Part shown: one piece after another, positions 42,352 through 51,182 of the stretch | How positions within the stretch are numbered: position 1 is the first letter of the stretch | Layout: the number at the start of each line of letters is the position of its first letter | DNA from: Arsukibacterium tuosuense | GTDB lineage: Bacteria > Pseudomonadota > Gammaproteobacteria > Enterobacterales > Alteromonadaceae | Assembly: GCF_900215315.1 (NCBI RefSeq) | Contig: NZ_OBEB01000003.1 | Span: 124,001-188,000 of the forward strand | Direction of reading: 5' to 3' | Length of the DNA: 64,000 nucleotides | Notes under the pieces: model-generated | Seen by the model: only the letters and a program-made list of their open reading frames with translations | Database searches by the model: none | Told to the model about the DNA's origin: nothing | Program-made: the position numbers and the translations under genes

Positions 42352-42891
42352 CTTCTTATTTGGGGCCAGCATCATTATCATCTGACGACCTTCCACCCGT
42401 GAAGGGAAAGATTCGCAGATAGCGATATCAGACAAGTCCTCTTTGATTCGAGAAAGCATCTCAATACCGATTTCCTGATGCGCCATTTCACGACCACGAT
42501 AGCGCAGCGTTACTTTAGCTTTGTCACCCTCTTCAATGAAGCGACGCAGGTTGCGTAGTTTTACCTGGTAATCGCCTTCGTCAGTTCCAGGCCGGAATTT
42601 TATTTCCTTAATCTGGATCTGTTTTTGCTTCTTCTTCTGCTCTTTAAGAGCTTTACTCTTTTCGAACAGGAACTTACCGTAGTCCATCAACTTACAAACT
42701 GGTGGTTCGGCTGTCGGGCTGATCTCAACTAAATCATTGCCACTGTCTTCGGCCAGTTTAATGGCTTCAGCAATACTTACTACACCCAGTTGCTCACCTT
42801 CGACGCCAATTAACCGCACTTCCGGCAGGTTAATTTCTTCGTTGATCCTGTTAGGACGGTTTGCAGGTAATGTTTTCTTTCCTACTTTAAT
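42349..42891 (-). CDS. infC: Translation initiation factor IF-3 (ATT start)
   Basis: 180 aa starting at an ATT codon (42889-42891), with GGAGG at 42900-42904, 8 nt upstream. From this start the N-terminus reads [19 protein letters not shown] and the total length equals E. coli IF-3. The first in-frame ATG is 24 codons later and would remove part of the N-domain. Core strings: [47 protein letters not shown]. In E. coli the AUU start lets IF-3 repress its own translation; the same is expected here. The gene follows thrS. Confidence 0.95.
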   Translation of the reverse strand: MKVGKKTLPANRPNRINEEINLPEVRLIGVEGEQLGVVSIAEAIKLAEDSGNDLVEISPTAEPPVCKLMDYGKFLFEKSKALKEQKKKQKQIQIKEIKFRPGTDEGDYQVKLRNLRRFIEEGDKAKVTLRYRGREMAHQEIGIEMLSRIKEDLSDIAICESFPSRVEGRQMIMMLAPNKK

Positions 42892-42932
42892 AGTATGTTC
42901 CTCCGAAAAATTATTCTTATACGCTTACTGGC

Positions 42933-44843
42933 TTAAACCCGGGTTTTAATTTCAGTTGTCAGCTTTTCTACAAAAGCAGCCACCGACATTTTTCCGAGGT
43001 CTTCACCTTTACGCGTTCTTAAGGCGATATCGCCCGCTTCCATCTCTTTATCGCCTACGACAACAAGATACGGAATACGCTTAAGCGTGTGCTCGCGGAT
43101 TTTAAAGCCTATCTTCTCATTTCTCAAGTCACTAATGGCTCTAATACCGTGAGATTTGAAAGTTTTTACTAAATTTTGCACATATTCGGCCTGATTATCG
43201 GTAATATTCATTACCACCACCTGAGTTGGGGCTAACCAGGCTGGAAAAAGACCCGCGTATTCTTCGATCAAAATACCGATAAAACGCTCAAGCGATCCCA
43301 GAATTGCCCGGTGAATCATCACCGGTACCAACTTTTCACCGCCTTCAGAAACAAAAGTGGCACCTAAGCGACCCGGCAGAGCAAAATCTAACTGTATAGT
43401 GCCGCATTGCCAGGCACGGTTTAAACAATCGTGCAGGGTAAATTCAATTTTCGGACCATAAAACGCGCCTTCACCCGGCTGTAAATCATAGTCAATTTTG
43501 TTACTTTTCAGTGCTTCAATCAGGCCCTGCTCGGCTTTATCCCAGCTTTCATCGGAACCGATGCGCTGCGCTGGCCGGGTAGACAACTTAACTTTAACGT
43601 CTTTAAAGCCAAAAGTGCTGTAAACATCAAATACCATCTGAATACATTTGGTGACTTCAGCCTGCACCTGATCTTCAGTACAGAAGATGTGGGCGTCGTC
43701 CTGGGTAAAGCCGCGCACCCGCATTAAACCATGTAAGCCACCTGATGGCTCATTGCGATGACAACAGCCAAATTCAGCCATCCGCAGCGGCAAATCGCGG
43801 TACGATTTTAAACCCTGGTTAAATATCTGGACGTGACCCGGGCAGTTCATTGGTTTAATGGCGTACTCACGGTGCTCAGACTGGGTGGTAAACATGTTTT
43901 CGGCATATTTTTCCCAGTGGCCTGATTTCTCCCACAACACCCGGTCCATCATCAATGGGCCTTTAACTTCGTCGTAATCGTATTCGCCCAGCTTTTCCCG
44001 GACATAACTTTCCAGCTCGCGGAAAATAGTCCAGCCATCGTTGTGCCAGAACACCATGCCGGGGGCTTCTTCCTGCCAGTGAAATAAACCCAGCGCCTTA
44101 CCAATTTTGCGGTGGTCACGCTTTTCAGCTTCTTCTAGCTGTAGTAAGTACGCCGCTAATTGCTTTTTATCTGCCCAGGCAGTGCCATACACCCGCTGCA
44201 GCATTTTGTTTTTCGAGTCGCCACGCCAGTAGGCGCCGGCCACTTTCATAATCTTAAAGTGTTGGCAAAACCGCATATTTGGCACGTGCGGGCCACGGCA
44301 CATATCAATATATTCTTCATGATGATACAGACCAGGCTGGTCATCACGAGCCACGTTCTGCTCCAGAATTTCCATCTTGTAGCTTTCGCCACGGGCTTTA
44401 AAGGTATCAAAGGCCTCCTGCCAGCTGACCTTACGCTTGACAACGTCGTACTCGGTCTTGGCAAGCTTCTGCATCCGCGCTTCCAGCTCTGCCAAGTCAT
44501 CGCTGCTGATAGGCTGGTCGATATCAACGTCATAGTAGAAGCCGTTTTCAATTACCGGGCCTATGGCCATTTTCACGTTTGGCCACATTTGCTTAATGGC
44601 ATGACCCAATAAGTGGGCGCAGGAGTGGCGGATAATGTCCAGACCGTCCTGGTCTTTGCTGGTAATAATGCTTAACGTTGAATCAGTAGTAATAGGATCA
44701 CAGGCATCCACTAACTGACCATTCACCTTGCCGGCAATAGTGGCTTTCGCTAAACCGGGGCCAATATCTTTGGCAACATCCATAACAGATACAGCAGAAT
44801 CAAAAGCGCGCTGGCTGCCATCAGGCAGAGTAATAACTGGCAT
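42933..44843 (-). CDS. thrS: Threonyl-tRNA synthetase
   Basis: 636 aa (E. coli 642). TGS domain at the N-terminus ([17 protein letters not shown]), editing domain with [13 protein letters not shown], class II catalytic core with [39 protein letters not shown] (motif 2) and the C-terminal anticodon domain ([17 protein letters not shown]). The leader upstream carries two tRNA-Thr-like hairpins (44863-44948). The ribosome site AAGGA is at 44850-44854. Confidence 0.98.
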   Translation of the reverse strand: MPVITLPDGSQRAFDSAVSVMDVAKDIGPGLAKATIAGKVNGQLVDACDPITTDSTLSIITSKDQDGLDIIRHSCAHLLGHAIKQMWPNVKMAIGPVIENGFYYDVDIDQPISSDDLAELEARMQKLAKTEYDVVKRKVSWQEAFDTFKARGESYKMEILEQNVARDDQPGLYHHEEYIDMCRGPHVPNMRFCQHFKIMKVAGAYWRGDSKNKMLQRVYGTAWADKKQLAAYLLQLEEAEKRDHRKIGKALGLFHWQEEAPGMVFWHNDGWTIFRELESYVREKLGEYDYDEVKGPLMMDRVLWEKSGHWEKYAENMFTTQSEHREYAIKPMNCPGHVQIFNQGLKSYRDLPLRMAEFGCCHRNEPSGGLHGLMRVRGFTQDDAHIFCTEDQVQAEVTKCIQMVFDVYSTFGFKDVKVKLSTRPAQRIGSDESWDKAEQGLIEALKSNKIDYDLQPGEGAFYGPKIEFTLHDCLNRAWQCGTIQLDFALPGRLGATFVSEGGEKLVPVMIHRAILGSLERFIGILIEEYAGLFPAWLAPTQVVVMNITDNQAEYVQNLVKTFKSHGIRAISDLRNEKIGFKIREHTLKRIPYLVVVGDKEMEAGDIALRTRKGEDLGKMSVAAFVEKLTTEIKTRV

Positions 44844-44862
44844 GATTTATCCTTTTACAGTG

Positions 44863-44948
44863 GTGGCCCACACCAAGGGTCACTTGTTTAATAATGAGAG
44901 TACTTGCTGCGCCTGCATCGACAGTTAATGGCTTACACCAAAAGTCAT
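44863..44948 (-). promoter_or_regulatory. thrS translational operator: twin tRNA-Thr anticodon-arm mimics
   Basis: On the minus strand, hairpin I (44948-44928) and hairpin II (44883-44863) each have a 7-position stem with one central A.C mismatch and the identical 7-nt loop TTGGTGT. In anticodon-loop numbering this gives U33 and GGU at 34-36, the threonine anticodon. Stems differ but keep pairing: ATG-A-CTT/AAG-C-CAT versus GTG-A-CCC/GGG-C-CAC, i.e. compensatory changes. Hairpin II ends 8 nt before the AAGGA ribosome site, so ThrRS bound there would block initiation. A weak promoter (TAGTCA 45012-45017, TACTAT 44989-44994) would give a leader of about 140 nt. Confidence 0.8.
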
Positions 44949-45028
44949 TTGTCAACGCGTGTGGCCCGCAAATAAAAATAGCGGTGCTATAGTAACATCC
45001 GGCGTCTGACTTGACTACTATGCTCTGC

Positions 45029-45553
45029 TTACTCTTCATCCTGCAAGCAGCGGCACGCTTTAGCCTCGCCATTAAGCCAAAGACCGGGTAGCCGTATTTC
45101 CTGTCGTAAAATAGGTGCTATTAAACTGTCAGCAACAGAGCACAGCGGGCCTGTGGCATAGGGTCCGGCATAAATTAAGTGCCCGTTATTAAAAATCAGC
45201 ACAGCCGGGCTTGCGGGCAGTACGAAACCCGCGGCAGCGATGTCAGCTAATTGGCGCCGATATTGCGCCGGTTCAGGCACCTGATAATCGCCCGCAAACA
45301 ACGCTATATGCTCCTCAACCCTACTATTACAGATACAATTTGGCTGCTGCACATGCACAACCTGAATACCCGGGCTCACGTCGACATTAAGTTCCGTCAG
45401 GTTAAATTCGGTGACAACAGATTGCTGCCAGTCGCTATCGCCGCCAAACTGACCATAATGTTGATTCCCAAAATAAAACAACCCAGCACTAGCAAGCACA
45501 ACCCAGACAACAAATAGTGGCAGCAACAACATCACCCGTTGTTGGTTTGTCAT
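45029..45553 (-). CDS. Membrane-anchored thioredoxin-like protein (DUF6436-like)
   Basis: 174 aa from the ATG at 45553 (a GTG immediately before is possible). One N-terminal helix (MLLLPLFVVWVVLASAGLFYF) anchors a periplasmic domain with HVQQPNCICNSRVEEHIALF, VLPASPAVLIFNNGHLIYAG, PYATGPLCSVADSLIAP and a C-terminal CRC motif. The CxC pair, the cis-Pro-like PASPAVLIF and the GHLIYAGPY strand suggest a thioredoxin fold, as in the family I remember as DUF6436. It starts 8 bp after the chemoreceptor stop, so it is probably cotranscribed with it. Function unknown. Confidence 0.65.
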   Translation of the reverse strand: MTNQQRVMLLLPLFVVWVVLASAGLFYFGNQHYGQFGGDSDWQQSVVTEFNLTELNVDVSPGIQVVHVQQPNCICNSRVEEHIALFAGDYQVPEPAQYRRQLADIAAAGFVLPASPAVLIFNNGHLIYAGPYATGPLCSVADSLIAPILRQEIRLPGLWLNGEAKACRCLQDEE

Positions 45554-45561
45554 CACAGCAG

Positions 45562-47055
45562 TTAAACGCGGAATTTTGCAGACTCTCGAGTCAGTGCCAC
45601 CGTAATTTTTTCCAAACTATCAGCACTCTGTAACACTTTAATACCTAGCGCATTCTGCTCTGATGTCATTTGATTAAGCTGCTGCACACTTTGCGCAACC
45701 TCGTTACTGGACGCGCTTTGCTGCTGCAGGGAGTTGGCCATGGTATCGGAAGAATCAGCAACCTGTCTGGCCTGCTCCAGAATAGTTTGCAACAGCTGGC
45801 CACTTTGTTCGGCATGCTGACGGGTGTCTTCCAGTTGCTCAACACTGCGTTTGACCTCAGTAACCGACTGAGCACTGTTTTCTACCAGGCGTTCAATCAA
45901 CTGTTTAATTTCATCTGTCGAGCCCCGGGTGCGCGATGCGAGGGTACGCACTTCATCAGCAACCACAGCAAAACCGCGGCCCTGCTCTCCCGCCCTGGCA
46001 GCTTCTATCGCCGCGTTAAGTGCTAATAAGTTGGTTTGCTCAGCAATAGATTGAATCACATCCAGCACTTTGCGAATGTCTACGGTAGCACTGGCCACGT
46101 CATTTACCTTGCGGCCGGTATCACTTAACTGACTTGCCAGTTGCTGGACCGAATTAATAGTATTAATTACGGAGGCTTTGCCCTCGTCTGCCGCTGTCTC
46201 AGCTGATTTTGCGTATTGCAGCACCTGCTGCGATAAATTAAATACATCCTGAATACTATGCGACATTTGCTCAGTAGCCGCGGCTATCCGCTCAACTTCG
46301 TTCATTTCGTTGCGCATACTTAGCGCCAGCGCGTCACCCTCTTCCCTTAAAGTACCTGACTCGTTTTTTAATGTTACAGACTGTTGTTCAATGGTAGTCA
46401 GCGTTTTATGCAAAGTATCAAACACTGCATTAAAGTTGTTAATCACCTGCGAATCTATATCAGGACATCGATGAGTCAGTTCGACCTTGCCGTCACTGGT
46501 TAGCAACTGCTCGGTGGCATCAAATAAGCTCTGGCCAACAGTAGCCTCCCGGTAGCTTTGCCTTGAAATCAGGACTAACACCACTGCCTCCACAACCACA
46601 AAAGCAGCATGCACCATAATAATGCCCAACGACAAGCTCTGTGGCGGTACTAAAAATACCCCGGCCCCCTGCATTTGCAACCACATAAATAACAGGTGAT
46701 GTACGGCAATCGTGCCTGCTGCAGCCAGAATGACCAGATAATCCCGAAAGGAAATTAAAATAGCCAGCAGTACAAAAATGCCAAAGTGCATCTCCAGCAT
46801 ACCGGCCGCCTGATGGATATGCAGTGCCGCAAAAAACATAAAACTGACACCAAAGCTTATCCGGGCCAGCGGATGATCACCCAGCACCCTGTAAAACACT
46901 ATGGGTAACAAGGCACCGGGCAAGCCTATTAGTAGCGCAGGTAGCCAGGTGCTGTGCCAACTAGCCAACGCTAATGCCAAGAAAAACAGTGCGAGATTAA
47001 CCGCACTCATAATGGTATAGGCTTGAGCACGAAAACGAGGGGTAACAATAACCAT
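45562..47055 (-). CDS. Methyl-accepting chemotaxis protein with multi-helix His-rich membrane sensor
   Basis: 497 aa from the ATG at 47055 (AGGAG 7 nt upstream; a start 78 bp earlier is unsupported). Residues about 15-165 form roughly six membrane helices with no periplasmic ligand domain. Histidines cluster in them: His79, His81, His90, His119, His120, His149 (ALHIHQ, EMHFG, VHHLLF, VHAAF). The cytoplasmic part (about 190-497) ends in the conserved hairpin tip [20 protein letters not shown]. No HAMP domain is obvious. Family knowledge: the tip docks CheA/CheW. The sensor could read a membrane-soluble, redox or metal/haem cue; this is inference from the His pattern. Confidence 0.85.
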   Translation of the reverse strand: MVIVTPRFRAQAYTIMSAVNLALFFLALALASWHSTWLPALLIGLPGALLPIVFYRVLGDHPLARISFGVSFMFFAALHIHQAAGMLEMHFGIFVLLAILISFRDYLVILAAAGTIAVHHLLFMWLQMQGAGVFLVPPQSLSLGIIMVHAAFVVVEAVVLVLISRQSYREATVGQSLFDATEQLLTSDGKVELTHRCPDIDSQVINNFNAVFDTLHKTLTTIEQQSVTLKNESGTLREEGDALALSMRNEMNEVERIAAATEQMSHSIQDVFNLSQQVLQYAKSAETAADEGKASVINTINSVQQLASQLSDTGRKVNDVASATVDIRKVLDVIQSIAEQTNLLALNAAIEAARAGEQGRGFAVVADEVRTLASRTRGSTDEIKQLIERLVENSAQSVTEVKRSVEQLEDTRQHAEQSGQLLQTILEQARQVADSSDTMANSLQQQSASSNEVAQSVQQLNQMTSEQNALGIKVLQSADSLEKITVALTRESAKFRV

Positions 47056-47227
47056 GTAAACTCCTGGCGGCAGTATATTAACGTCAATATGATAGTTAAC
47101 GTTACTGACAACTTTAGCAATCACTTTAGACAAAAATTTGTTTTACGTCATAAAAAGCGGTTTTCGATCAGTGATCTTTCTGGTTTATCAGCCATACTAA
47201 AATCACGACGGTACAGGGAGAAACCCG

Positions 47228-48088
47228 ATGTGGCAGGCGATTGCTGATAATATCAACAGTGAATTGGATACTGACTTCAGAGTTGAAGATAAAACGCAGC
47301 TTACGGGTGGCGATATTAATCTGGCGTTTAAAATCAGTGGTGGTGGCCGCGACTTTTTCGTCAAGCTTAACCAACGCGAGCAGCTGGAGCAATTTGAAAC
47401 TGAAGCTTTGGGATTAAGAACGCTGCGCCAGCATCACTGTATCAGAGTGCCCAACGTTATTTGCTATGGCCAGACCATTGATAAAGCCTTTCTGGTGTTG
47501 GAGTATCTGCCACTGGTAAAAGAAAGTGGCACTGGCTGGCAACAGCTGGGGCAGCAACTGGCACTGCTGCATCAACAGCATGAACAGGCGATGTTCGGCT
47601 TTGACTGGGATAATGCTATTGGCCGCACCCCGCAGCCGAACAAATGGCAAAGCAACTGGAGCAGCTTTTTTTCAGAGCAGCGGCTGGGCTGGCAACTGCA
47701 ATTATTGCAGGAGCAAAGCTTTGGTTTTGGCAATATCGATTATCTGGTAGAGCAATGCCGGCAGCGCCTGGCACATCACCAACCGGCGCCCAGTTTATTG
47801 CACGGCGATCTATGGCGGGGCAATGTTGGCTTTATTGCCGGCTCACCGGTTATTTACGACCCCGCCTGTTACTATGGCGATCAGGAAACCGATGTCGCTT
47901 TCAGTAGCTTGTTTGGCCGCTTTCCAGAGGCCTTTTACCAAAGCTATCAGCAATTTAATAAATTGCCTGATGGCTTCGAACAACGCAAAGATCTTTATAA
48001 TTTATATCATGTTCTTAATCACGCATATTTGTTTCGCGGCAGTTTTCTGATACAAGCACAGGAGATGATTAAACAGCAATTTTATTAG
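47228..48088 (+). CDS. Fructosamine/ketosamine-3-kinase family protein
   Basis: 286 aa (E. coli YniA 286). Aminoglycoside-phosphotransferase fold: N-lobe FFVKLNQREQLEQFETEALG, catalytic loop LLHGDLWRGNVGF and metal motif YDPACYYGDQETDVAFS. It probably phosphorylates ketosamines on glycated proteins or small amines, aiding deglycation. An AGGGAG site precedes the ATG, and folM starts 8 bp after the stop, so a three-gene unit with folM and the CPXCG protein is likely. Confidence 0.93.
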   Translation: MWQAIADNINSELDTDFRVEDKTQLTGGDINLAFKISGGGRDFFVKLNQREQLEQFETEALGLRTLRQHHCIRVPNVICYGQTIDKAFLVLEYLPLVKESGTGWQQLGQQLALLHQQHEQAMFGFDWDNAIGRTPQPNKWQSNWSSFFSEQRLGWQLQLLQEQSFGFGNIDYLVEQCRQRLAHHQPAPSLLHGDLWRGNVGFIAGSPVIYDPACYYGDQETDVAFSSLFGRFPEAFYQSYQQFNKLPDGFEQRKDLYNLYHVLNHAYLFRGSFLIQAQEMIKQQFY

Positions 48089-48096
48089 GATCTCTT

Positions 48097-48849
48097 ATGT
48101 CCAGCTCCGACAGCCCGGTAGCGCTGGTTACCGGCAGTGCCAAACGGTTAGGCAAACAAATTATCTGCAAACTACACCAGGCTGGTTATCGGGTTATCAT
48201 CCACTATCATCAATCAGCAACGGACGCTAACAGCCTGGCTGACAGCCTGAACGGGCAGCGGCCAGATAGCGCTGCAACTCTGCAGGCAAACCTACTGGAT
48301 AATCAACAAGTTGAACAACTGGCAAGTCAAGCACAGGCTTGTTTTAACCGGTTGGACGTACTGGTTAATAATGCTTCCAGCTTTTATCCCACGCCACTTG
48401 GCAGCGCCACTCTGGATAACTGGGATGATTTATTTGGCAGTAATGTTAAAGCACCTTACTTTCTGAGCAAAGCATTGGCGCCGGCGCTGGCGGCCAGAAA
48501 TGGCTGTATTATCAATATGGTCGATATACATGCACAGCAGCCATTACAAGACCATAGTATTTACTGTATGGCCAAAGCAGCATTATTAATGATGACAAAA
48601 TCGCTGGCCCGGGAATTAGCGCCTACAATAAGAGTTAACGGTATAGCACCGGGCGCCATTTTGTGGCCCAGCCAGCAACTGGCAGAGGCGGATAAAGCGG
48701 CCATTTTGCAGCAAATTCCACTGCAACGAACCGGTACCCCGGAGGACATCGCCAATACCGTGTTGTTTTTGCTGCAATCGCCCTATATCAGTGGCCAGAT
48801 CATCGCCGTTGATGGTGGCCGCAGCCTGGGAGCAGCCCAAAAAGCCTGA
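48097..48849 (+). CDS. folM: Pteridine reductase / dihydromonapterin reductase FolM-like SDR
   Basis: 250 aa short-chain dehydrogenase. The NADPH motif is of the TG-x3-R-x-G type (VTGSAKRLGKQI) typical of pteridine reductases, with LVNNASSFYPTPLG and the catalytic YCMAKAALLMMTKSLARE (Tyr-x3-Lys). The C-terminal DGGRSLG closes the fold. It likely reduces dihydropterins or dihydrofolate. Preceded by AGGA. Confidence 0.88.
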   Translation: MSSSDSPVALVTGSAKRLGKQIICKLHQAGYRVIIHYHQSATDANSLADSLNGQRPDSAATLQANLLDNQQVEQLASQAQACFNRLDVLVNNASSFYPTPLGSATLDNWDDLFGSNVKAPYFLSKALAPALAARNGCIINMVDIHAQQPLQDHSIYCMAKAALLMMTKSLARELAPTIRVNGIAPGAILWPSQQLAEADKAAILQQIPLQRTGTPEDIANTVLFLLQSPYISGQIIAVDGGRSLGAAQKA

Positions 48850-48864
48850 GCGCAAGGAGACAGT

Positions 48865-49065
48865 ATGAGTATGCTAAATAAGACCATCAGTTGTCCGTTT
48901 TGCGGCCATCCGGTGCATATGGATATTGAAGTCACAGATGATGATCAGGATTACATTGAGGATTGCAGCAATTGCTGCAATCCGATTCACTTAAAAGTAC
49001 ATAAAGATATTCAGCATCATAGTGTGCAAATTTTTGTGGATGCTGATGACGAGCAGTATTACTAG
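48865..49065 (+). CDS. CPXCG motif-containing cysteine-rich protein
   Basis: 66 aa. Two Cys pairs, CPFCG near residue 10 and CSNCC near residue 34, give a zinc-ribbon-like site, as in the CPXCG family of gammaproteobacteria. The acidic middle (EVTDDDQDYIEDC) and HHSVQIFVDADDEQYY end are typical. Function unknown. AAGGAG precedes the ATG; it is the third gene after ketosamine kinase and folM. Confidence 0.85.
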   Translation: MSMLNKTISCPFCGHPVHMDIEVTDDDQDYIEDCSNCCNPIHLKVHKDIQHHSVQIFVDADDEQYY

Positions 49066-49089
49066 GGCCTGATTATCAGGGCGTGCTGG

Positions 49090-49716
49090 TTACTGCTCAG
49101 TGCTAAAGCGCTGTGCCATTACCCGCTCTACTGTTTTAATAATGGTCAGGGTTTGCTGATCCAGCTCGATATTCAGGATATCGCCCTCGCGCTTATCGCC
49201 AAGGGTGGTGATCGCCAGGGTTTCAGGAATCAGATACAGGTTAAAGCCGCTATCTGTCACCTCGCCCACGGTTAAACTGCAGCCTTCTACCGCAATAAAA
49301 CCCTTGGCCAGAATGTAAGGCAAAAAGCTTTTGTCCAGACTGAGCGCCATACTGACCTTATGCTGGTCACGCGATAATCTGGCTAACGTTGCGGTGGTCT
49401 GTACATGGCCAGACACAATATGGCCGCCCAGTTCACTGCCAAAGGTCAGGGAACGTTCCAGATTAACTTTACTGCCCACATCCAGTTTACCCAGGTTCGT
49501 TTTATCCAGCGTTTCTGCAATTACATCAAAACTTACCCAGCCAGCGGCGCTGTCAAAGGCTGTTACGGTTAAGCATACGCCGTTTATCGCAATACTGGCG
49601 CCACGCTCCAGCGCCTGTAAATTAGTTGGTGCTATACTTAATGTCAGGCGGCGTAGCTGCCCTTCGTCGCGAATTTCGCGCACTTGCGCGGTTGTCTGAA
49701 CTATTCCGGTAAACAT
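49090..49716 (-). CDS. ribE: Riboflavin synthase alpha subunit
   Basis: 208 aa with two lumazine-binding repeats: MFTGIVQTTAQVREI...ISINGVCLTV-type first half and GGHIVSGHVQTTATL...AVEGCSLTV second half. It makes riboflavin from two 6,7-dimethyl-8-ribityllumazine molecules. GAGG 4 nt before the ATG is the ribosome site. It is divergent from norM with a 56-bp gap, the same arrangement as in E. coli (ribC/ydhE). No FMN riboswitch fits in this gap. Confidence 0.96.
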   Translation of the reverse strand: MFTGIVQTTAQVREIRDEGQLRRLTLSIAPTNLQALERGASIAINGVCLTVTAFDSAAGWVSFDVIAETLDKTNLGKLDVGSKVNLERSLTFGSELGGHIVSGHVQTTATLARLSRDQHKVSMALSLDKSFLPYILAKGFIAVEGCSLTVGEVTDSGFNLYLIPETLAITTLGDKREGDILNIELDQQTLTIIKTVERVMAQRFSTEQ

Positions 49717-49772
49717 AAAACCTCAATTGTGCTAAATTGCGCGCCATTACTGGCCAACCCGAACGATGGCGC

Positions 49773-51182
49773 ATGGTACCCTTTTCCCGCTTTGAAGCCA
49801 AAACTCTGTTAAAGCTGACCGGCCCTATTATGCTGGCGCAGTTAACCCAGACCATGATGTATTTTGTCGATACGGTAATGGCCGGCCGCTTCAGTGCTAC
49901 CGATATGGCGGCGCTGGCGGTAGCCTCTGGCCTGTGGTTACCTGTGGTATTAACCTTACAAGGCCTGCTGCTGGCACTTACCCCTATTGTCGCCCAGTAC
50001 TATGGCAGCAAGCAGACTGAACCGGTCAGTCATTTTACCCTGCAAAGCCTGTATCTGGGAATGCTGCTGGCCGGCTTATTATTTGTCCTGATGCTGTTTG
50101 CCGACATTCCGATTGGCATGCTTAATATGCAGGACGAACTGCGCGATAAAACCCTGCAATACCTTTACTATGTCAGTTGGGGACTGTTTCCGGCCGCCGG
50201 CTATATTGTGATCCGCAATTTATTTGAAGGTATTGGTAATACCAAAGCCAGTATGTGGATCAGTTTTGTCGGTATTCTGGTAAATATTCCGGCCAACTAT
50301 ATTTTTATCTACGGTAAATTAGGTATGCCGGCATTGGGCGGCGCCGGCTGTGGTATTGCCACCAGCCTGGTATTTTTAGCGATGTTTGGCGCCATGCTGA
50401 TCTACGGCTGGTACAGCCGCACTACCCGGCCCTACCGGCACTGGCCTAAACAGCTTAGCGCTAACCTGAAAGACATCTGGTATATCGTTTGCCTCGGCAC
50501 ACCCATTGCATTTTCTATCTTCTTCGAGGTAACCCTGTTTGCCTGTATTCCACTGGCCATAGTGCACCTTGGGCCGATAGTGGTCGCCGGCCATCAGGTC
50601 GCCAATAACTACAGTGCGCTGGTGTTTATGCTGCCGCTAAGTTTTGGTTTAGCCACCACCATCCGGGTGGGCCATTTGGTCGGCCAGCAAAATAATAAAG
50701 AGCTGAAAAAAGCCATTATTACCGCGCTTTGTATGGCGATATTTATGTCGTTTTTTATTGCCTGCTTTACCTTTTTTATGCGCACTTATGTCGCTTCGTT
50801 GTATTCGACCAATCCGGCTGTTATTGCCATGGCCAGCTCGCTGCTGATCCTGGCCTGTTTTTACCAGTTATCCGACGCTATTCAGGTCGTGTCCGCCTGC
50901 GCCCTGCGCGGCATGAAAATTACTAAACCGGTGTTTTACATTACCCTGTTCGCTTACTGGCCAATCGGTTTTGGCCTGGGCGCCGTATTAGGCTTAACTG
51001 ACTGGCTGGTACAGCCAATGGGTGCCCATGGTTTCTGGGTCGGTATTATTATTGGCCTGAGTACGGCCGCCATTATGCTGGCACTGATATTACGCAAACA
51101 TATAAAGAGAATTGATAATGAAATTCAGCATGCTGCTGAGCATAGTACCAAGCATAGCTCTAAGCATAGTCCTGCTGGCTAG
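49773..51182 (+). CDS. norM: MATE-family multidrug/Na+ antiporter NorM
   Basis: 469 aa from the ATG at 49773 (a TTG at 49737 is less likely). Twelve predicted helices in two homologous halves; the first reads LTGPIMLAQLTQTMMYFVDTVMAG (in parts) with ATDMAALAVASGLWLPV, and NIPANYIFIYGKLGMPALGG follows E. coli NorM. It exports cationic drugs against Na+ or H+. The C-terminal tail is unusual: EHSTKHSSKHSP, encoded by a 12-bp triplet repeat that overlaps the next gene by 65 nt. Confidence 0.94.
   Translation: MVPFSRFEAKTLLKLTGPIMLAQLTQTMMYFVDTVMAGRFSATDMAALAVASGLWLPVVLTLQGLLLALTPIVAQYYGSKQTEPVSHFTLQSLYLGMLLAGLLFVLMLFADIPIGMLNMQDELRDKTLQYLYYVSWGLFPAAGYIVIRNLFEGIGNTKASMWISFVGILVNIPANYIFIYGKLGMPALGGAGCGIATSLVFLAMFGAMLIYGWYSRTTRPYRHWPKQLSANLKDIWYIVCLGTPIAFSIFFEVTLFACIPLAIVHLGPIVVAGHQVANNYSALVFMLPLSFGLATTIRVGHLVGQQNNKELKKAIITALCMAIFMSFFIACFTFFMRTYVASLYSTNPAVIAMASSLLILACFYQLSDAIQVVSACALRGMKITKPVFYITLFAYWPIGFGLGAVLGLTDWLVQPMGAHGFWVGIIIGLSTAAIMLALILRKHIKRIDNEIQHAAEHSTKHSSKHSPAG

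Noticed and set aside
47056..47133. Longer start for the chemoreceptor
   Set aside because: The ATG at 47055 follows AGGAG at the right spacing, and the upstream part reads through that ribosome site.
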